Positions 41,893 to 51,277 of a stretch of 64,000 nt of DNA are shown here, one piece after another; position 1 is the stretch's first letter; each line of letters opens with the position of its first letter. Source of the stretch: Candidatus Omnitrophota bacterium (GTDB lineage: Bacteria; Hinthialibacterota; Hinthialibacteria; Hinthialibacterales; JAKPRU01); contig JAKQSI010000090.1 in NCBI GenBank assembly GCA_029570205.1, forward strand, positions 52,504 through 116,503, written 5' to 3'. The position numbers and the translations under genes are program-made. Below the pieces are notes generated by a model. The model was not told where the DNA came from. It searched no databases and saw nothing but the letters and a program-made list of their open reading frames with translations.

Positions 41893-43365
41893 ATGAACTT
41901 CGGACCGCTGGACTGGATTATTGTGATTATTTATCTCATCGCCACGGTGGCCGCGGGGCTGTGGATGCGGCGTTACCTGGGGAATGTCGGGGATTACATT
42001 GTTGCGGGGCGGGCGATGGATACCTACCTGGGTGTCGCCTCTCTTGCGGCAACGGAACTCGGCATTGTGACGGTGATGTATACCGCCGAACTGGGATACA
42101 AGAACGGATTTGCCGGAATGGTTCCGGGGATTCTGTTCTGTCTGGCGGCGTTTTTTCTGGGAATCACCGGATTTATTATCGAACCTTTGCGGGAAGCGGG
42201 TGTGATGACCATCCCGGAGTTGTTCCAGACCCGATACAGCCTGAAAGTGCGCTGGCTCTCCGGGGTATTTATTGCGCTCGGCGGCATTCTCAACATGGGG
42301 ATCTTCTTGAAACTCGGCGGACAGTTTCTTGTGTATTGCGTGGGGATGCCGGAGAATTATCTTGAAATTGTTATGATTTCGCTTCTGGCATTAACCCTGG
42401 TCTACACGGTCGCGGGAGGCATGTTGTCCGTATTGATTACGGATTATCTGCAATTCATTCTTCTGGGTCTCGGAATTGTGATCACCTCCGTGTTCGTGCT
42501 TCATGCGAACGGCTGGACCGCGTTAGCCGACGCGGTGAGGAAGTACCATGGTGATGCCGGATTCACTCCGCTTCTGGGCGAGGGGCAAGGCGGTGGATGG
42601 CTGTTCTGGCAGGCCTTGACCGCATTCGGCGCGATCAGCACCTGGCAAACCAACATTGCGCGCGTTCTGGCCGCCAAAGATGCCAAGACGGGAAGGAAGA
42701 TCTATACCACGGTGGCATTCTATTACGTGGGCCGATTCGGTCTGCCGGGCTTGTGGGCCATCGGCGCCCTGGCTGTCCTCGGTGACAAGTATTTGCAGCC
42801 GGGGATGGATTCGCTCGCGGCAATGCCGATCTACATCGGAACGATTTTACCGACGGGGATTCTGGGGCTGGTTGTTGCCGGAATGCTGGCCGCGGAAATG
42901 TCCACCGATAGCGCCTATCTGCTGACTTGGGCCTCCGTAATCTATAACGACATCACTCGCCCGATGATTAAACGACCGCTTCGGCCCACCACGGAAATCT
43001 GGATCACCCGTTCCCTTGTGATTGCCATCGGCGCGTTCCTGGTCTTCTTCGGGCTGCTGTATCCGCTCAAAGGAGCCGCTTGGGATTACCTGGCAATTAC
43101 CGGAAATATCTACCTGGCCAGTATTCTCACGCTGCTGGTATCTGCATTATATTTCCCGAAAGCGAGTACCGGCGGCGCGTTTACAGCCCTTGTGTGCGGC
43201 GCAGCCGGACCGATTACCTTCCTGGCGCTTGGCCTGATCTTCAAAGATTTCACTTTACCCCCGTGGGTTCCCGGGATCGGCGCGTTTGCGCTGGCTGCAT
43301 TGGGAATGATCGTCGGTTCTATCCTCTGGCCGAATCGAACCGTCGCGAAAGGAGAGGCCGCCTGA
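41893..43365 (+). CDS. Sodium:solute symporter (SSS family)
   Basis: 490 aa with 13 or so membrane helices by eye. SSS features include YIVAGRAMDTYLGVASLAATE, VYTVAGGMLSVLITDYLQFILLG and LVVAGMLAAEMSTDSAYLLTWASVIYND. It imports a solute, likely a sugar or organic acid, with Na+; specificity not readable. It ends in TGATG overlapping a 47-aa membrane peptide gene, and is followed by a glycosidase, so uptake of a sugar released outside the cell is plausible. Confidence 0.92.
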   Translation: MNFGPLDWIIVIIYLIATVAAGLWMRRYLGNVGDYIVAGRAMDTYLGVASLAATELGIVTVMYTAELGYKNGFAGMVPGILFCLAAFFLGITGFIIEPLREAGVMTIPELFQTRYSLKVRWLSGVFIALGGILNMGIFLKLGGQFLVYCVGMPENYLEIVMISLLALTLVYTVAGGMLSVLITDYLQFILLGLGIVITSVFVLHANGWTALADAVRKYHGDAGFTPLLGEGQGGGWLFWQALTAFGAISTWQTNIARVLAAKDAKTGRKIYTTVAFYYVGRFGLPGLWAIGALAVLGDKYLQPGMDSLAAMPIYIGTILPTGILGLVVAGMLAAEMSTDSAYLLTWASVIYNDITRPMIKRPLRPTTEIWITRSLVIAIGAFLVFFGLLYPLKGAAWDYLAITGNIYLASILTLLVSALYFPKASTGGAFTALVCGAAGPITFLALGLIFKDFTLPPWVPGIGAFALAALGMIVGSILWPNRTVAKGEAA

Positions 43366-43508
43366 TGATACTCGAATGGTTCTGGAGAATTATCCTGTAT
43401 GCTTCCATTGCCTGGTACGCCCTTCTGGTCTTCTATGTCGGTTTCCGGGGACTGCAGGATATCCGTGAAATGGTACAGATCCTCCAAGAGCGTAAAGAAC
43501 AGGAATAG
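43365..43508 (+). CDS. 47-aa membrane peptide translationally coupled to the SSS symporter
   Basis: The ATG shares bases with the symporter stop (TGATG at 43363-43367), and AAAGGAGAGG lies upstream inside the symporter gene. One hydrophobic helix (IILYASIAWYALLVFYVGF) is followed by an amphipathic charged tail (LQDIREMVQILQERKEQE). Topology suggests an accessory subunit, as for small partners of other SSS or DUF485-type pairs, though the sequence is not DUF485 as far as I can tell. Confidence 0.75.
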   Translation: MILEWFWRIILYASIAWYALLVFYVGFRGLQDIREMVQILQERKEQE

Positions 43509-43670
43509 GCCGCGGCATTGTTCACCCGCGCCCGACTGCTATATTGAAAAAAGCAATCCCGGCGTCTCTGGAATAACTCATGGTTCTCTATCGGATGCAC
43601 TCTTGGCCCGCCGAGAGTGCATCATTCGTACTACTTGACCGTGTTTCAAAACCATTCAGAAGGAGCAATT

Positions 43671-46022
43671 ATGCGCACGTTTCGTATTCTCTGCTGTCCG
43701 ATAATCATGTTTGTTTTTGCAGCGAATTCTCTTTGTGCGGAAGAATCTCCGGAAGTCCTTTTCGAGGCGTCGAATATCGAGTCGGACCAGGCCCTGATTC
43801 TCGAAAATCGCCAGGAGTGTGCCGTCGAAGAACGACAGGGCATTCCTCTCCTCGTCGTGCAATCCCCCATGGACCCCTATCGGGACCAGGCGATGGTATT
43901 CCGCTTTGCTCAGACAGAGAAGGATATCCCGGAGAGTTTCGTTCTGGAGATCGAATTCTACGATGAAGGGGCCGGGATCATCTCTCCGCAACTTTCTGCC
44001 CGGGCAGCCTCTCGTCACCGGAGCCTCGATGGCGGCCGGCAATGCTCCTATACGCGCCTGAATACGCATAGAACGCGGAGCGCTTTCTTTGAGTACGCAA
44101 GCAGAAGGGGGAACAGGCCGGATGAGAATCCCATTCATCTGTCTATCGCAAGTTTGCAGTTCCTGAAATCCATCAAGATGCACCGATCCTTTTCAGAGGA
44201 AGAATGGACCGCTGCAAGAAACTCCATTCCGACGGATGTCAAACCGATGGTCGTCCTGGAACGCCCGATGGATATTGTCTGCGGCGCCGGGGTTGCTACT
44301 CGAGGTGGGGCAAAGGAGATACTGGCATCTCTTGAATCGGCGCGCGAATTGATCCCGCTGGCGAAAGCGCTCGGATTCAATGCCATCGAGTCTTATGTCC
44401 GCTGGAATATCGTGGAGCCGGACAAAGAAGGCCAATTCGACTGGTCCGCCTACGATGCCGTGATTGACCTTCTGAAAGAATATGACATGAAGTGGTTTCC
44501 GCTTCTCATTGTCGGCTCAGCCTACGCGCTGCCGGACTGGTTTGCGAACAGCAAGGAAAACATCGGTTTTGTGTGCCTGGAACACGGTATCTCCAATCCC
44601 ATCCAGAGTATCTGGAGTCCGTATCATCAACGCCACGTGACCCGTTTTCTCAAAGCATTCGGTGAGCATTACGAACCGATGAACATCCTTCAGGGCGTCC
44701 GGCTCGGTCCCAGCGGGAATTTCGGCGAATCGCAATACCCGGCAGGCGGAAATTGGGGATACCACGGGGAGAATATGCACATTCATATCGGGTACTGGTG
44801 TGGCGATGAATACGCGATCAAACATTTCCGCGATACCATGAAAACAAAATACGAAACCATCGACCGGCTCAATGAAGCCTGGAATGAAAAGTTCGCCTCC
44901 TTTGAGGAAATCGAGCTGTTGCTGCCGGTGTTTTACACCAACCGGCGCCGACGTATCGACATGACCCATTGGTATACACAGGCCATGACAGACTGGTGTG
45001 AATGGTGGGCTATAGAGGCCAGGAAAGCGATGCCGAACACCATGATTTACCAGTCCTCCGGCGGCTGGGGATTCCTGGAGGCCGGAACGGATTTCGCCGA
45101 ACAGACGAAAAGCATGGCGAAAGTTCATGGCGGCATCCGTCTCACCAATGAGACGGACAGTCTCCATCAAAATATCTACGTAACCCGGCTTGCAGCGACC
45201 GCCGCTCGGCATTACGGCGTTCGCCTGGGTTACGAACCGGCCAGTTCCCACACCGCACGCGGAACCGGCGGAAGGATTTTCAACACCGCCTCCACCAACG
45301 GCGACCACTTTTTCACTTATGGAGGCAACATTCTCGGACAGCAGTCCTCCATCGAGAACTGGCTGCGGAATTTCCACATCCTCGACACACGGCAACCCCC
45401 CATTGTCGATGTGGCGATCTACTATCCCGAAACCATGAATCAGCTGGATGATGGCGCATTTCGCTATCTGTACGGCTGGGGATTTTATCCGAGGGCACGT
45501 GAGGTCCGGGAACATGTGGAGGTCGATTATCTGAACGAAACCCTGATCCGCGATGGATTCCTGGACCGATACAAGGCGCTGGTGTGCGCCTGGGGCGAGT
45601 TTATTGAAGCCGATGTGCAGAATCGGATCGACCAATGGGTGCGCGGGGGGGGAACCCTGATTTATCCCAGCTTCCCAAGAGGCCCTCAGCTGACCGTGGA
45701 AGGGGATTCGAGCGTGTTCCACAAGTGGAGTCGCGGTGATTGCGGCAAGGGCGCATTTTACCGATTCCAGGGTGACATGGAACCGCCCGACCTCTACGGA
45801 GAATATGTCGAGAAGATATTGCTGGGAATGGATAACCTCCATCCGTTCACGAAACAGGCCTTGCAAATCAAGCATCCGCGACGAGTATATTTCAGCATCC
45901 AGGAGGACGGGCATGTCCTGGCGATCAACTATGACGATCAACCGGCGCGGGTCGAACTGGACGGTGTGTTCTCCGAAGAGATTGCGCCGTATAGGATCGC
46001 AAGGCTTCCGCTTCGGAAATAG
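43671..46022 (+). CDS. Exported GH-A/GH42-like glycosidase
   Basis: 783 aa. AGAAGGAG precedes ATG 43671; signal peptide to ~23. After a ~190-residue N-terminal region, the central part has barrel features: LIPLAKALGFNAIESYVRWN, VEPDKEGQFDWSAYDAVIDLLKEYDMKWFP, GVRLGPSGNFGESQYP (likely carrying one catalytic Glu in GES), YWCGDEYAIKHFRDTMKTKY, and LNEAWNEKF. A C-terminal domain includes YKALVCAWGEFIEADV and IDQWVRGGGTLIYPSF, as in GH42 trimer domains. This is closest to GH42/GH14-like enzymes; substrate unknown. Follows the symporter cassette. Confidence 0.75.
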   Translation: MRTFRILCCPIIMFVFAANSLCAEESPEVLFEASNIESDQALILENRQECAVEERQGIPLLVVQSPMDPYRDQAMVFRFAQTEKDIPESFVLEIEFYDEGAGIISPQLSARAASRHRSLDGGRQCSYTRLNTHRTRSAFFEYASRRGNRPDENPIHLSIASLQFLKSIKMHRSFSEEEWTAARNSIPTDVKPMVVLERPMDIVCGAGVATRGGAKEILASLESARELIPLAKALGFNAIESYVRWNIVEPDKEGQFDWSAYDAVIDLLKEYDMKWFPLLIVGSAYALPDWFANSKENIGFVCLEHGISNPIQSIWSPYHQRHVTRFLKAFGEHYEPMNILQGVRLGPSGNFGESQYPAGGNWGYHGENMHIHIGYWCGDEYAIKHFRDTMKTKYETIDRLNEAWNEKFASFEEIELLLPVFYTNRRRRIDMTHWYTQAMTDWCEWWAIEARKAMPNTMIYQSSGGWGFLEAGTDFAEQTKSMAKVHGGIRLTNETDSLHQNIYVTRLAATAARHYGVRLGYEPASSHTARGTGGRIFNTASTNGDHFFTYGGNILGQQSSIENWLRNFHILDTRQPPIVDVAIYYPETMNQLDDGAFRYLYGWGFYPRAREVREHVEVDYLNETLIRDGFLDRYKALVCAWGEFIEADVQNRIDQWVRGGGTLIYPSFPRGPQLTVEGDSSVFHKWSRGDCGKGAFYRFQGDMEPPDLYGEYVEKILLGMDNLHPFTKQALQIKHPRRVYFSIQEDGHVLAINYDDQPARVELDGVFSEEIAPYRIARLPLRK

Positions 46023-46087
46023 AATGCCGTTGTTGATCGGCGGAGAGAAAAGGGATATACTCTCTTGGTTTATTCCTTCGATTTCAT

Positions 46088-46161
46088 CGGGGCGTAGCGC
46101 AGTCTGGTAGCGCATCTGGTTTGGGACCAGGGGGTCGTTGGTTCGAATCCAATCGCCCCGA
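46088..46161 (+). tRNA. tRNA-Pro (anticodon TGG)
   Basis: Acceptor stem CGGGGCG (46088-46094) pairs with CGCCCCG (46154-46160), discriminator A. D-arm GCGC...GCGC, anticodon loop TTTGGGA with TGG at 46122-46124, T-loop TTCGAAT. CCA is not encoded. A T-run follows directly. Confidence 0.95.
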
Positions 46162-46251
46162 TTTTTTATGCTTATCAGAATGTGTCTGTTGACAAACCGG
46201 TACATGCCGAAAAGAATTGTCGAAAGACCGGCAAGGCAGGAGAGACAAGTT

Positions 46252-47130
46252 ATGCACAAAGGGACACGGTTGCGGATGATCGGCATCTTAGGGTTAGTAG
46301 TGACAATGCCCGTTCCGACACCGGCGCAGAATGTATCCGGTTCGGTCGGCGACCCGGAACATCCTGCGGTGTTCACCGTGCCGCTCGATCTCCCCGCCGG
46401 GGCGAAACCACTGGAAATGGTCCTCATCCATGCCGGAACTTTTCTGATGGGGAGTCCTTCGGATGCAAAAGATCGGGATCCGGATGAAATCCAACACCAA
46501 GTCACCATAACTAAGGATTTTTATATCGGCAAATATGAACTCACTCAGGCCCAATGGCAGGCGCTGATGCACAGCAACCCGTCCAAATTTGGCCCGAAAC
46601 CGAACAACCCTGTTGAAATGGTCTCCTGGTATGATTTTGCCCGTTTCTGCAATGAACTGAGCCGGGTACAGCAACTGACACCCGTTTATGATGAATCCAC
46701 CTGGACCGCCAACCGCAGCGCGAACGGCTATCGGTTACCGACAGAGGCGGAATGGGAATACGCCTGTCGCGCGGGAACGACAACCCGTTTCTATTGGGGG
46801 GATGATCTCGACGGAACCCAGATCGTCAACTACGCCTGGTGCTGGGACAACAGCCATGACGGTACAAAAGAAGTCGGACTCAAGGCGCCGAATGCCTGGG
46901 GGCTATACGACATAAGCGGGAATGTGTGGGAATGGTGCTACGACTGGGATACCCCGTACCCGTCAAAAGCTGTCACCGATCCCGTCGGAGAGCAGCCGGG
47001 TGATTTCAGAATTCTTCGCGGAGGCGCCTGGATCAACGCGCCCCGCGATTGCCGGTCCGCCAACCGCATCCGAATGCTTCCGCATTCACAGGTCGGCCAC
47101 CGCGGAATGCGGCTCGCACGGACACGGTAG
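46252..47130 (+). CDS. Exported SUMF1/FGE-domain protein
   Basis: 292 aa from ATG 46252 (CAGGAGAG upstream); signal peptide to ~25. The FGE-sulfatase fold is clear: LIHAGTFLMGSPSDAKDRDPDEI, QVTITKDFYIGKYELTQAQWQ, NGYRLPTEAEWEYACRAG, NAWGLYDISGNVWEWCYDW, ILRGGAWINAPRDC and GHRGMRLART. In true formylglycine-generating enzymes the GG-S/A-Y/W-x-C...C pair binds copper; here the first position is Asn and only the second Cys is kept. So it may bind ligands or glycans rather than activate the sulfatase at 32344. Confidence 0.85.
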   Translation: MHKGTRLRMIGILGLVVTMPVPTPAQNVSGSVGDPEHPAVFTVPLDLPAGAKPLEMVLIHAGTFLMGSPSDAKDRDPDEIQHQVTITKDFYIGKYELTQAQWQALMHSNPSKFGPKPNNPVEMVSWYDFARFCNELSRVQQLTPVYDESTWTANRSANGYRLPTEAEWEYACRAGTTTRFYWGDDLDGTQIVNYAWCWDNSHDGTKEVGLKAPNAWGLYDISGNVWEWCYDWDTPYPSKAVTDPVGEQPGDFRILRGGAWINAPRDCRSANRIRMLPHSQVGHRGMRLARTR

Positions 47131-47184
47131 GGCAAGGTACGGTGGAGAGTTGACAACCCCAACAAATCAACCTCTTCACAACCC

Positions 47185-47994
47185 CTAATTCTCTGCCAGC
47201 TGCCCTCTCAACCATCCCGGGCGGTCTGTCGTAATTCCATCCACACCCAGTTCCTTCAAACGCCGGGCCTCATCGGGGTCGTTCACGGTCCAGACATACA
47301 GGCGTAACCCCGCCTCGTGTACCGCATCCACAAACTCCCGCGTCACACCGGAATGCTGCACATCCAGCCCGTCCAGGCCTTTCTCCCGCGCTGTCTGAAT
47401 CAATTCCTTGCCATGCGGAATCAAAACCCCCGTGTCTTTCTCTTTCTCCGTGGCCTTGAGCCAGTAAGCCGGGAGATTCGGCATCAACTCTTTCGATTTC
47501 GCCACGGTGTCCAAATCAAAACCGATGATGACGATCTGTTGCTTCTTGCCGCTCTTTTCGATGGTGGTTTTGAGATGGGGCAGAATTTCCGGCCCGCATT
47601 TGATCTCGATATACAGTTTTCTTCCCTTCGGAATTGTCGAAAGGATTTCCTCCAGGAATGGGATTTTCTCCCCGGTGAACTTCGGGTCTTTCCACCCACC
47701 CGCATCCAGCTGCCGAAGAACATCCGAGGATGTTTCCGCGATTTTGTGAACCTGGCCCGTAATTCGCTCTGTATTATTATCGTGCATCAGGACAATCCGG
47801 TTGTCCTGAGTCAGATGAATATCAATCTCAGCAGAGTCCGCCCCCTGTTTCCATGCAGTCAGGACGGAAACAACCCTATTCTCCGGCGCATCGTATGATG
47901 CCCCCCGATGTCCGATGATTTCCACGGAATGCCCGTACATGCAGATTCCTCCCAGGGATAGATGGGTGATGATCAGAATGAACCATTTTGGCAC
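47185..47994 (-). CDS. Glycerophosphodiester phosphodiesterase
   Basis: 269 aa from GTG 47994 with GGAGG upstream. N-terminal hydrophobic segment (WFILIITHLSLGG) suggests export. Motifs: GHRGASYDAPEN (general acid His29, Glu38), ADSAEIDIHLTQDNRIVLMHDNNTERIT (metal Glu/Asp and second His), YIEIKCGPE, and the C-terminal YVWTVNDPDEARRLKELGVDGITTDRP. It hydrolyses glycerophosphodiesters to glycerol-3-phosphate and an alcohol. Standing alone on the minus strand. Confidence 0.92.
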   Translation of the reverse strand: MPKWFILIITHLSLGGICMYGHSVEIIGHRGASYDAPENRVVSVLTAWKQGADSAEIDIHLTQDNRIVLMHDNNTERITGQVHKIAETSSDVLRQLDAGGWKDPKFTGEKIPFLEEILSTIPKGRKLYIEIKCGPEILPHLKTTIEKSGKKQQIVIIGFDLDTVAKSKELMPNLPAYWLKATEKEKDTGVLIPHGKELIQTAREKGLDGLDVQHSGVTREFVDAVHEAGLRLYVWTVNDPDEARRLKELGVDGITTDRPGWLRGQLAEN

Positions 47995-48104
47995 GGATCC
48001 GTACCTCCATTGAGTTTCCCGCCTGCTGTGGCAAGGAGATTTTCCTGTTTAGCATACCGAATTTTCACTCTCGACAAACGCCTGTCGCTCCCCGATAATG
48101 CAGG

Positions 48105-48146
48105 ACAGACTTGAGCCTGTCCGCGGACCGGCTCACCACAACCTGC
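48105..48146. repeat. Family I repeat
   Basis: GGACAGACTTGAGCCTGTCC then GCGGACCGGCTCACCAC, matching the unit at 24705-24745. It is directly upstream of the metallo-beta-lactamase gene. Confidence 0.6.
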
Positions 48147-48170
48147 TTGCGTTGAAAGGAACGTTTCCCC

Positions 48171-50006
48171 ATGGTCGATACGCTGGAACGTCTTTCGGAT
48201 CATCTCTATCGGTTTCATGACACGTGCGATGTCTATGTGATCGTTTTCGAGAACCGGGCCTTGTGCATCGACTTCGGAGCGGGCGATGTGCTTAAGGAAC
48301 TGGGAGCATTGGGCGTCTCCCACCTGGACTGGGTTCTGCACACGCACCATCATCGCGACCAATGCCAGGGCGATCATCTGGCCCGCAAACATGGCGCGCG
48401 TCTGGCCGTCCCGCGTTATGAACGCTTCCTGTTCGATGAAGCCGAAAATTTCTGGCGGAATAGACGCCTCTATGATGTCTATAATGTCCGCAACACCTAT
48501 TTCACACTGACGCAGAATATCCCGGTCGACGCGGACTTGGCGGATTACGAGAAATTCTCCTGGAACGGGATCGAATTCACCATCCTGCCCACGCCGGGAC
48601 ATACGTACGGCTCAATTAGCCTTATCGCGCAGATCGACGGCAAACGGGTCGCGTTCACCGGGGACCTGATCGCCTCTCCCGGAAAAGTCCAAACCCTGTA
48701 CGATCTTCAATTCAATTACGGGGGATTCGATGGAGTGAACCACGCTATTCTCTCCCTCAGCAATCTTCAGAAAGAAAACTGTGAGATACTGTGCCCCTCC
48801 CACGGTGTCATCATTCGCGACGTCGATGCCGCAATTGACTGGACCGTCCGCAAGCTGAGCGAGTTCTATGAATTCAACACGGGGGCGGCTCCGGCCACTC
48901 GGAATCAATATGTGGAGGTCCTGCCTGGGATTTATGGCTCATACTCGACCTGCAGCTCGCATTACGCGATCATATCCAAATCCGGGAAAGCGCTGTTTGT
49001 GGATTACGGTTCCGCCGGGTGGGAGTTTCTACAGCCGCACATTCTGCATGACGGCGAGGGACAGCGATTCATCCGGCATACGGTCGATGATCTGCGCGAC
49101 CGGTATGGGATGACATCCATTGATGTTGTCATCCCCAGCCATTATCACGACGATCATATCTGCGGATTCCCATACCTTCAGCGCCATGAAAATACACAGA
49201 TTTGGTGCTACGAGAACATGGTCGAGGTCCTGGAGCGACCCTATGGGCTGAATATCGGGTGCCTGATTCATGACCCCCTGCACGTAGATCGCTCCATCGC
49301 CGATGGCGAGCATGTAAAATGGGAGGAATTCGATCTGACTGTTTACTATGCCCCCGGACATGCCGACTACCACATGGTCATGCTGGTAGAGCATTGCGGA
49401 AAACGTGTGGCCTTTACCGGAGACAACATGTTCCCGGACGAAAAATTCGGGCTTCAGCATTCCCTCATTTACCGGAACCATGTCCATAAGGACAGTCATT
49501 TGTTCATGGCTCGACGTCTTCTCGATTTCCAGCCGGAGATCATCTGCCCGGGACATCGATCGCACTTCGATGTGTCTCCGGAACAGCTGAAAGGTTTCGT
49601 GGATCGGACCGCCGAGCTCCGACGTCATTTTATTTCATTGGTCCATGATCCTGTTACCGATCACGGAGTCGATATCGATTGGGTTTCCCTGTATCCGTTC
49701 CAGCCGCAGGCACAACCGGGGGAATCGTTCGAATTGACCTGCCGGGTGACCAATTACACGGATGAGAAATACGAGGTGGAAGCGAGACCGATTCTCCCCG
49801 CCGGGTGGCGCGTGTCATCAAAAGTCATGCAATTCGTGGTTCCCGCTCAGAAAAAGGGGGAAGCCTCAACCACGGTCTCCATTCCCAAGAAGAAGAACGG
49901 TCTTCCGAAAGTAGCGATAACAGCGGATATCACCATCAACGGGCATCACTTGGGCCAGTTGGCACATTGCGTGGTCAATCTCAAAGGATCGGGACAGGCG
50001 CTGTAG
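48171..50006 (+). CDS. Tandem metallo-beta-lactamase-fold hydrolase
   Basis: 611 aa, no signal peptide; AAAGGA upstream. Domain 1 (~1-240): HTHHHRDQ (57-64), PTPGHTYG with His144, FTGD with Asp165, PSHG with His211. Domain 2 (~245-510): PSHYHDDHICG (323-331), APGHADYH, FTGDN, CPGHRSH. Both keep the metal ligands, so two active sites are possible. The last ~95 residues (FELTCRVTNYTDEKYEVEARP) resemble an Ig-like beta domain. Relatives act on lactones, thioesters or phosphodiesters; substrate unknown. Confidence 0.85.
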   Translation: MVDTLERLSDHLYRFHDTCDVYVIVFENRALCIDFGAGDVLKELGALGVSHLDWVLHTHHHRDQCQGDHLARKHGARLAVPRYERFLFDEAENFWRNRRLYDVYNVRNTYFTLTQNIPVDADLADYEKFSWNGIEFTILPTPGHTYGSISLIAQIDGKRVAFTGDLIASPGKVQTLYDLQFNYGGFDGVNHAILSLSNLQKENCEILCPSHGVIIRDVDAAIDWTVRKLSEFYEFNTGAAPATRNQYVEVLPGIYGSYSTCSSHYAIISKSGKALFVDYGSAGWEFLQPHILHDGEGQRFIRHTVDDLRDRYGMTSIDVVIPSHYHDDHICGFPYLQRHENTQIWCYENMVEVLERPYGLNIGCLIHDPLHVDRSIADGEHVKWEEFDLTVYYAPGHADYHMVMLVEHCGKRVAFTGDNMFPDEKFGLQHSLIYRNHVHKDSHLFMARRLLDFQPEIICPGHRSHFDVSPEQLKGFVDRTAELRRHFISLVHDPVTDHGVDIDWVSLYPFQPQAQPGESFELTCRVTNYTDEKYEVEARPILPAGWRVSSKVMQFVVPAQKKGEASTTVSIPKKKNGLPKVAITADITINGHHLGQLAHCVVNLKGSGQAL

Positions 50007-50020
50007 AACAGGGGCGACGG

Positions 50021-51199
50021 TCACCCGTGCCGCCAGACTCCGAGTTCTTCGTCGTATCGCCAATCCGATGAATCGGGATTCTGACGGCGCTTCTGCCAAC
50101 CCGTGATCATTGCAACCGTCTGCTCCCAGGTGTGAATCCCGCTGACCGCATCCATAACCTGCACATTCTGTCCGCCCACACAGCAGGCGATTCGGGCACA
50201 CTCCTCCAGCGTTAATCCGCGCCCGAACGCCGCCAGGAATCCCGCACACGCGCTGTCTCCTGCGCCGGTTGCCGTGGCGATTTGTTCTACATAAAACGCC
50301 TCTTCCCAGATCTCTTTCCCGGCCCAGGATTCGGGTTCGATAGGCGCGGCTTTTCCCATGGAACGCAGCCGGGAGACATCCGAGGTCTTCGTCAGCAGCC
50401 CCCGATACCCGGCCTTGATCACTGCAATCCCCGCTCCCATGTGGATCACCTCGTCCAGCAGATAATGAAAATCGTCCGCCGTGTATGGATCGAGCGGATC
50501 ACGGACATCTTTCACGCTGCGCAGCTCGTAAAAACGTTCCGGATTGAGCATCAGCATCGTTTCCTCGGCGCTCGGCATATACAAATCCACGTATGGCAAC
50601 AGGTTCTCCAGAATGTCCCTCCAGGAAAACCGCGTGCTTTCGGAGGACAGGTCCGGCATGGACATATCCAGGCTCGTGGTCACACCCAAATCTTTGACAG
50701 CGGCGAAAATCGCGATCAGTTCCCTTGCGCCGTGGCTGTAAATCTTGCGCATCAAGGGAGGATATCCGAAATGAAAGAACCTGGCCCGTTTCACAACATC
50801 CAGATTCACATCGCTTGCTCCGAACGAGTGATTGGAACTGGGGCAATGCAGAAACATCCGGTCCGAACCCGGCGGCGCAAGAACAATCGTATAGGAAGTG
50901 GCCACATCCGCGTCGATAATCATCGCATCACCCGCCTGCCACTCGTTAAATACGGAAAGAATCATCTCGCCGACCCGGTCTTTTCCGATTTTCGCCATGA
51001 GCGCGGAGTCCACGCCCAATTTCCGCAATGCCAGGCCGGTATTCGATACCGGCCCGCCCGGCATCATGGTCAATTCCCCTACATAAGCCAGGCTTCCCGG
51101 AACAAACAGATCTTTCGAGGATAGCGTGCCTAACTTCGGCGTCAGATCCAGGCAACAGAGGCCCGCCACAACAATGTCGATATTTCGTTCCGTATTCAT
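50021..51199 (-). CDS. PfkB-family carbohydrate kinase
   Basis: 392 aa from 51199 with GGAGCAGGA upstream. PfkB signatures: DIVVAGLCCLDLTPKL, MMPGGPVSNTGLALRKLGVDSALMAKIGKDRVG near the N-terminus and TATGAGDSACAGFLAAF with the catalytic GAGD Asp. The kinase phosphorylates a sugar, or nucleoside, with ATP in the cytoplasm. It is longer than typical (300-330 aa), with an insertion ~235-290 (LNPERFYELRSVKDVRDPLDPYTADDF). Convergent with the metallo-hydrolase gene, 14 bases apart. Confidence 0.88.
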   Translation of the reverse strand: MNTERNIDIVVAGLCCLDLTPKLGTLSSKDLFVPGSLAYVGELTMMPGGPVSNTGLALRKLGVDSALMAKIGKDRVGEMILSVFNEWQAGDAMIIDADVATSYTIVLAPPGSDRMFLHCPSSNHSFGASDVNLDVVKRARFFHFGYPPLMRKIYSHGARELIAIFAAVKDLGVTTSLDMSMPDLSSESTRFSWRDILENLLPYVDLYMPSAEETMLMLNPERFYELRSVKDVRDPLDPYTADDFHYLLDEVIHMGAGIAVIKAGYRGLLTKTSDVSRLRSMGKAAPIEPESWAGKEIWEEAFYVEQIATATGAGDSACAGFLAAFGRGLTLEECARIACCVGGQNVQVMDAVSGIHTWEQTVAMITGWQKRRQNPDSSDWRYDEELGVWRHG

Positions 51200-51277
51200 T
51201 CCTGCTCCATCCATGAGAAAAATTATGAGCGCCTCGCAATCTTCCGACAAATAAAGAGCCTATCACAATTCGGGCGG

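Noticed and set aside
46088-46161. tRNA-Pro as an integration site of a mobile island
   Set aside because: No integrase and no repeated tRNA 3' end was noticed downstream in the window.
44517-46508. Minus-strand 663-residue ORF
   Set aside because: Antisense of the glycosidase, tRNA-Pro and the SUMF1 gene; crossing a tRNA and a start region makes it implausible.
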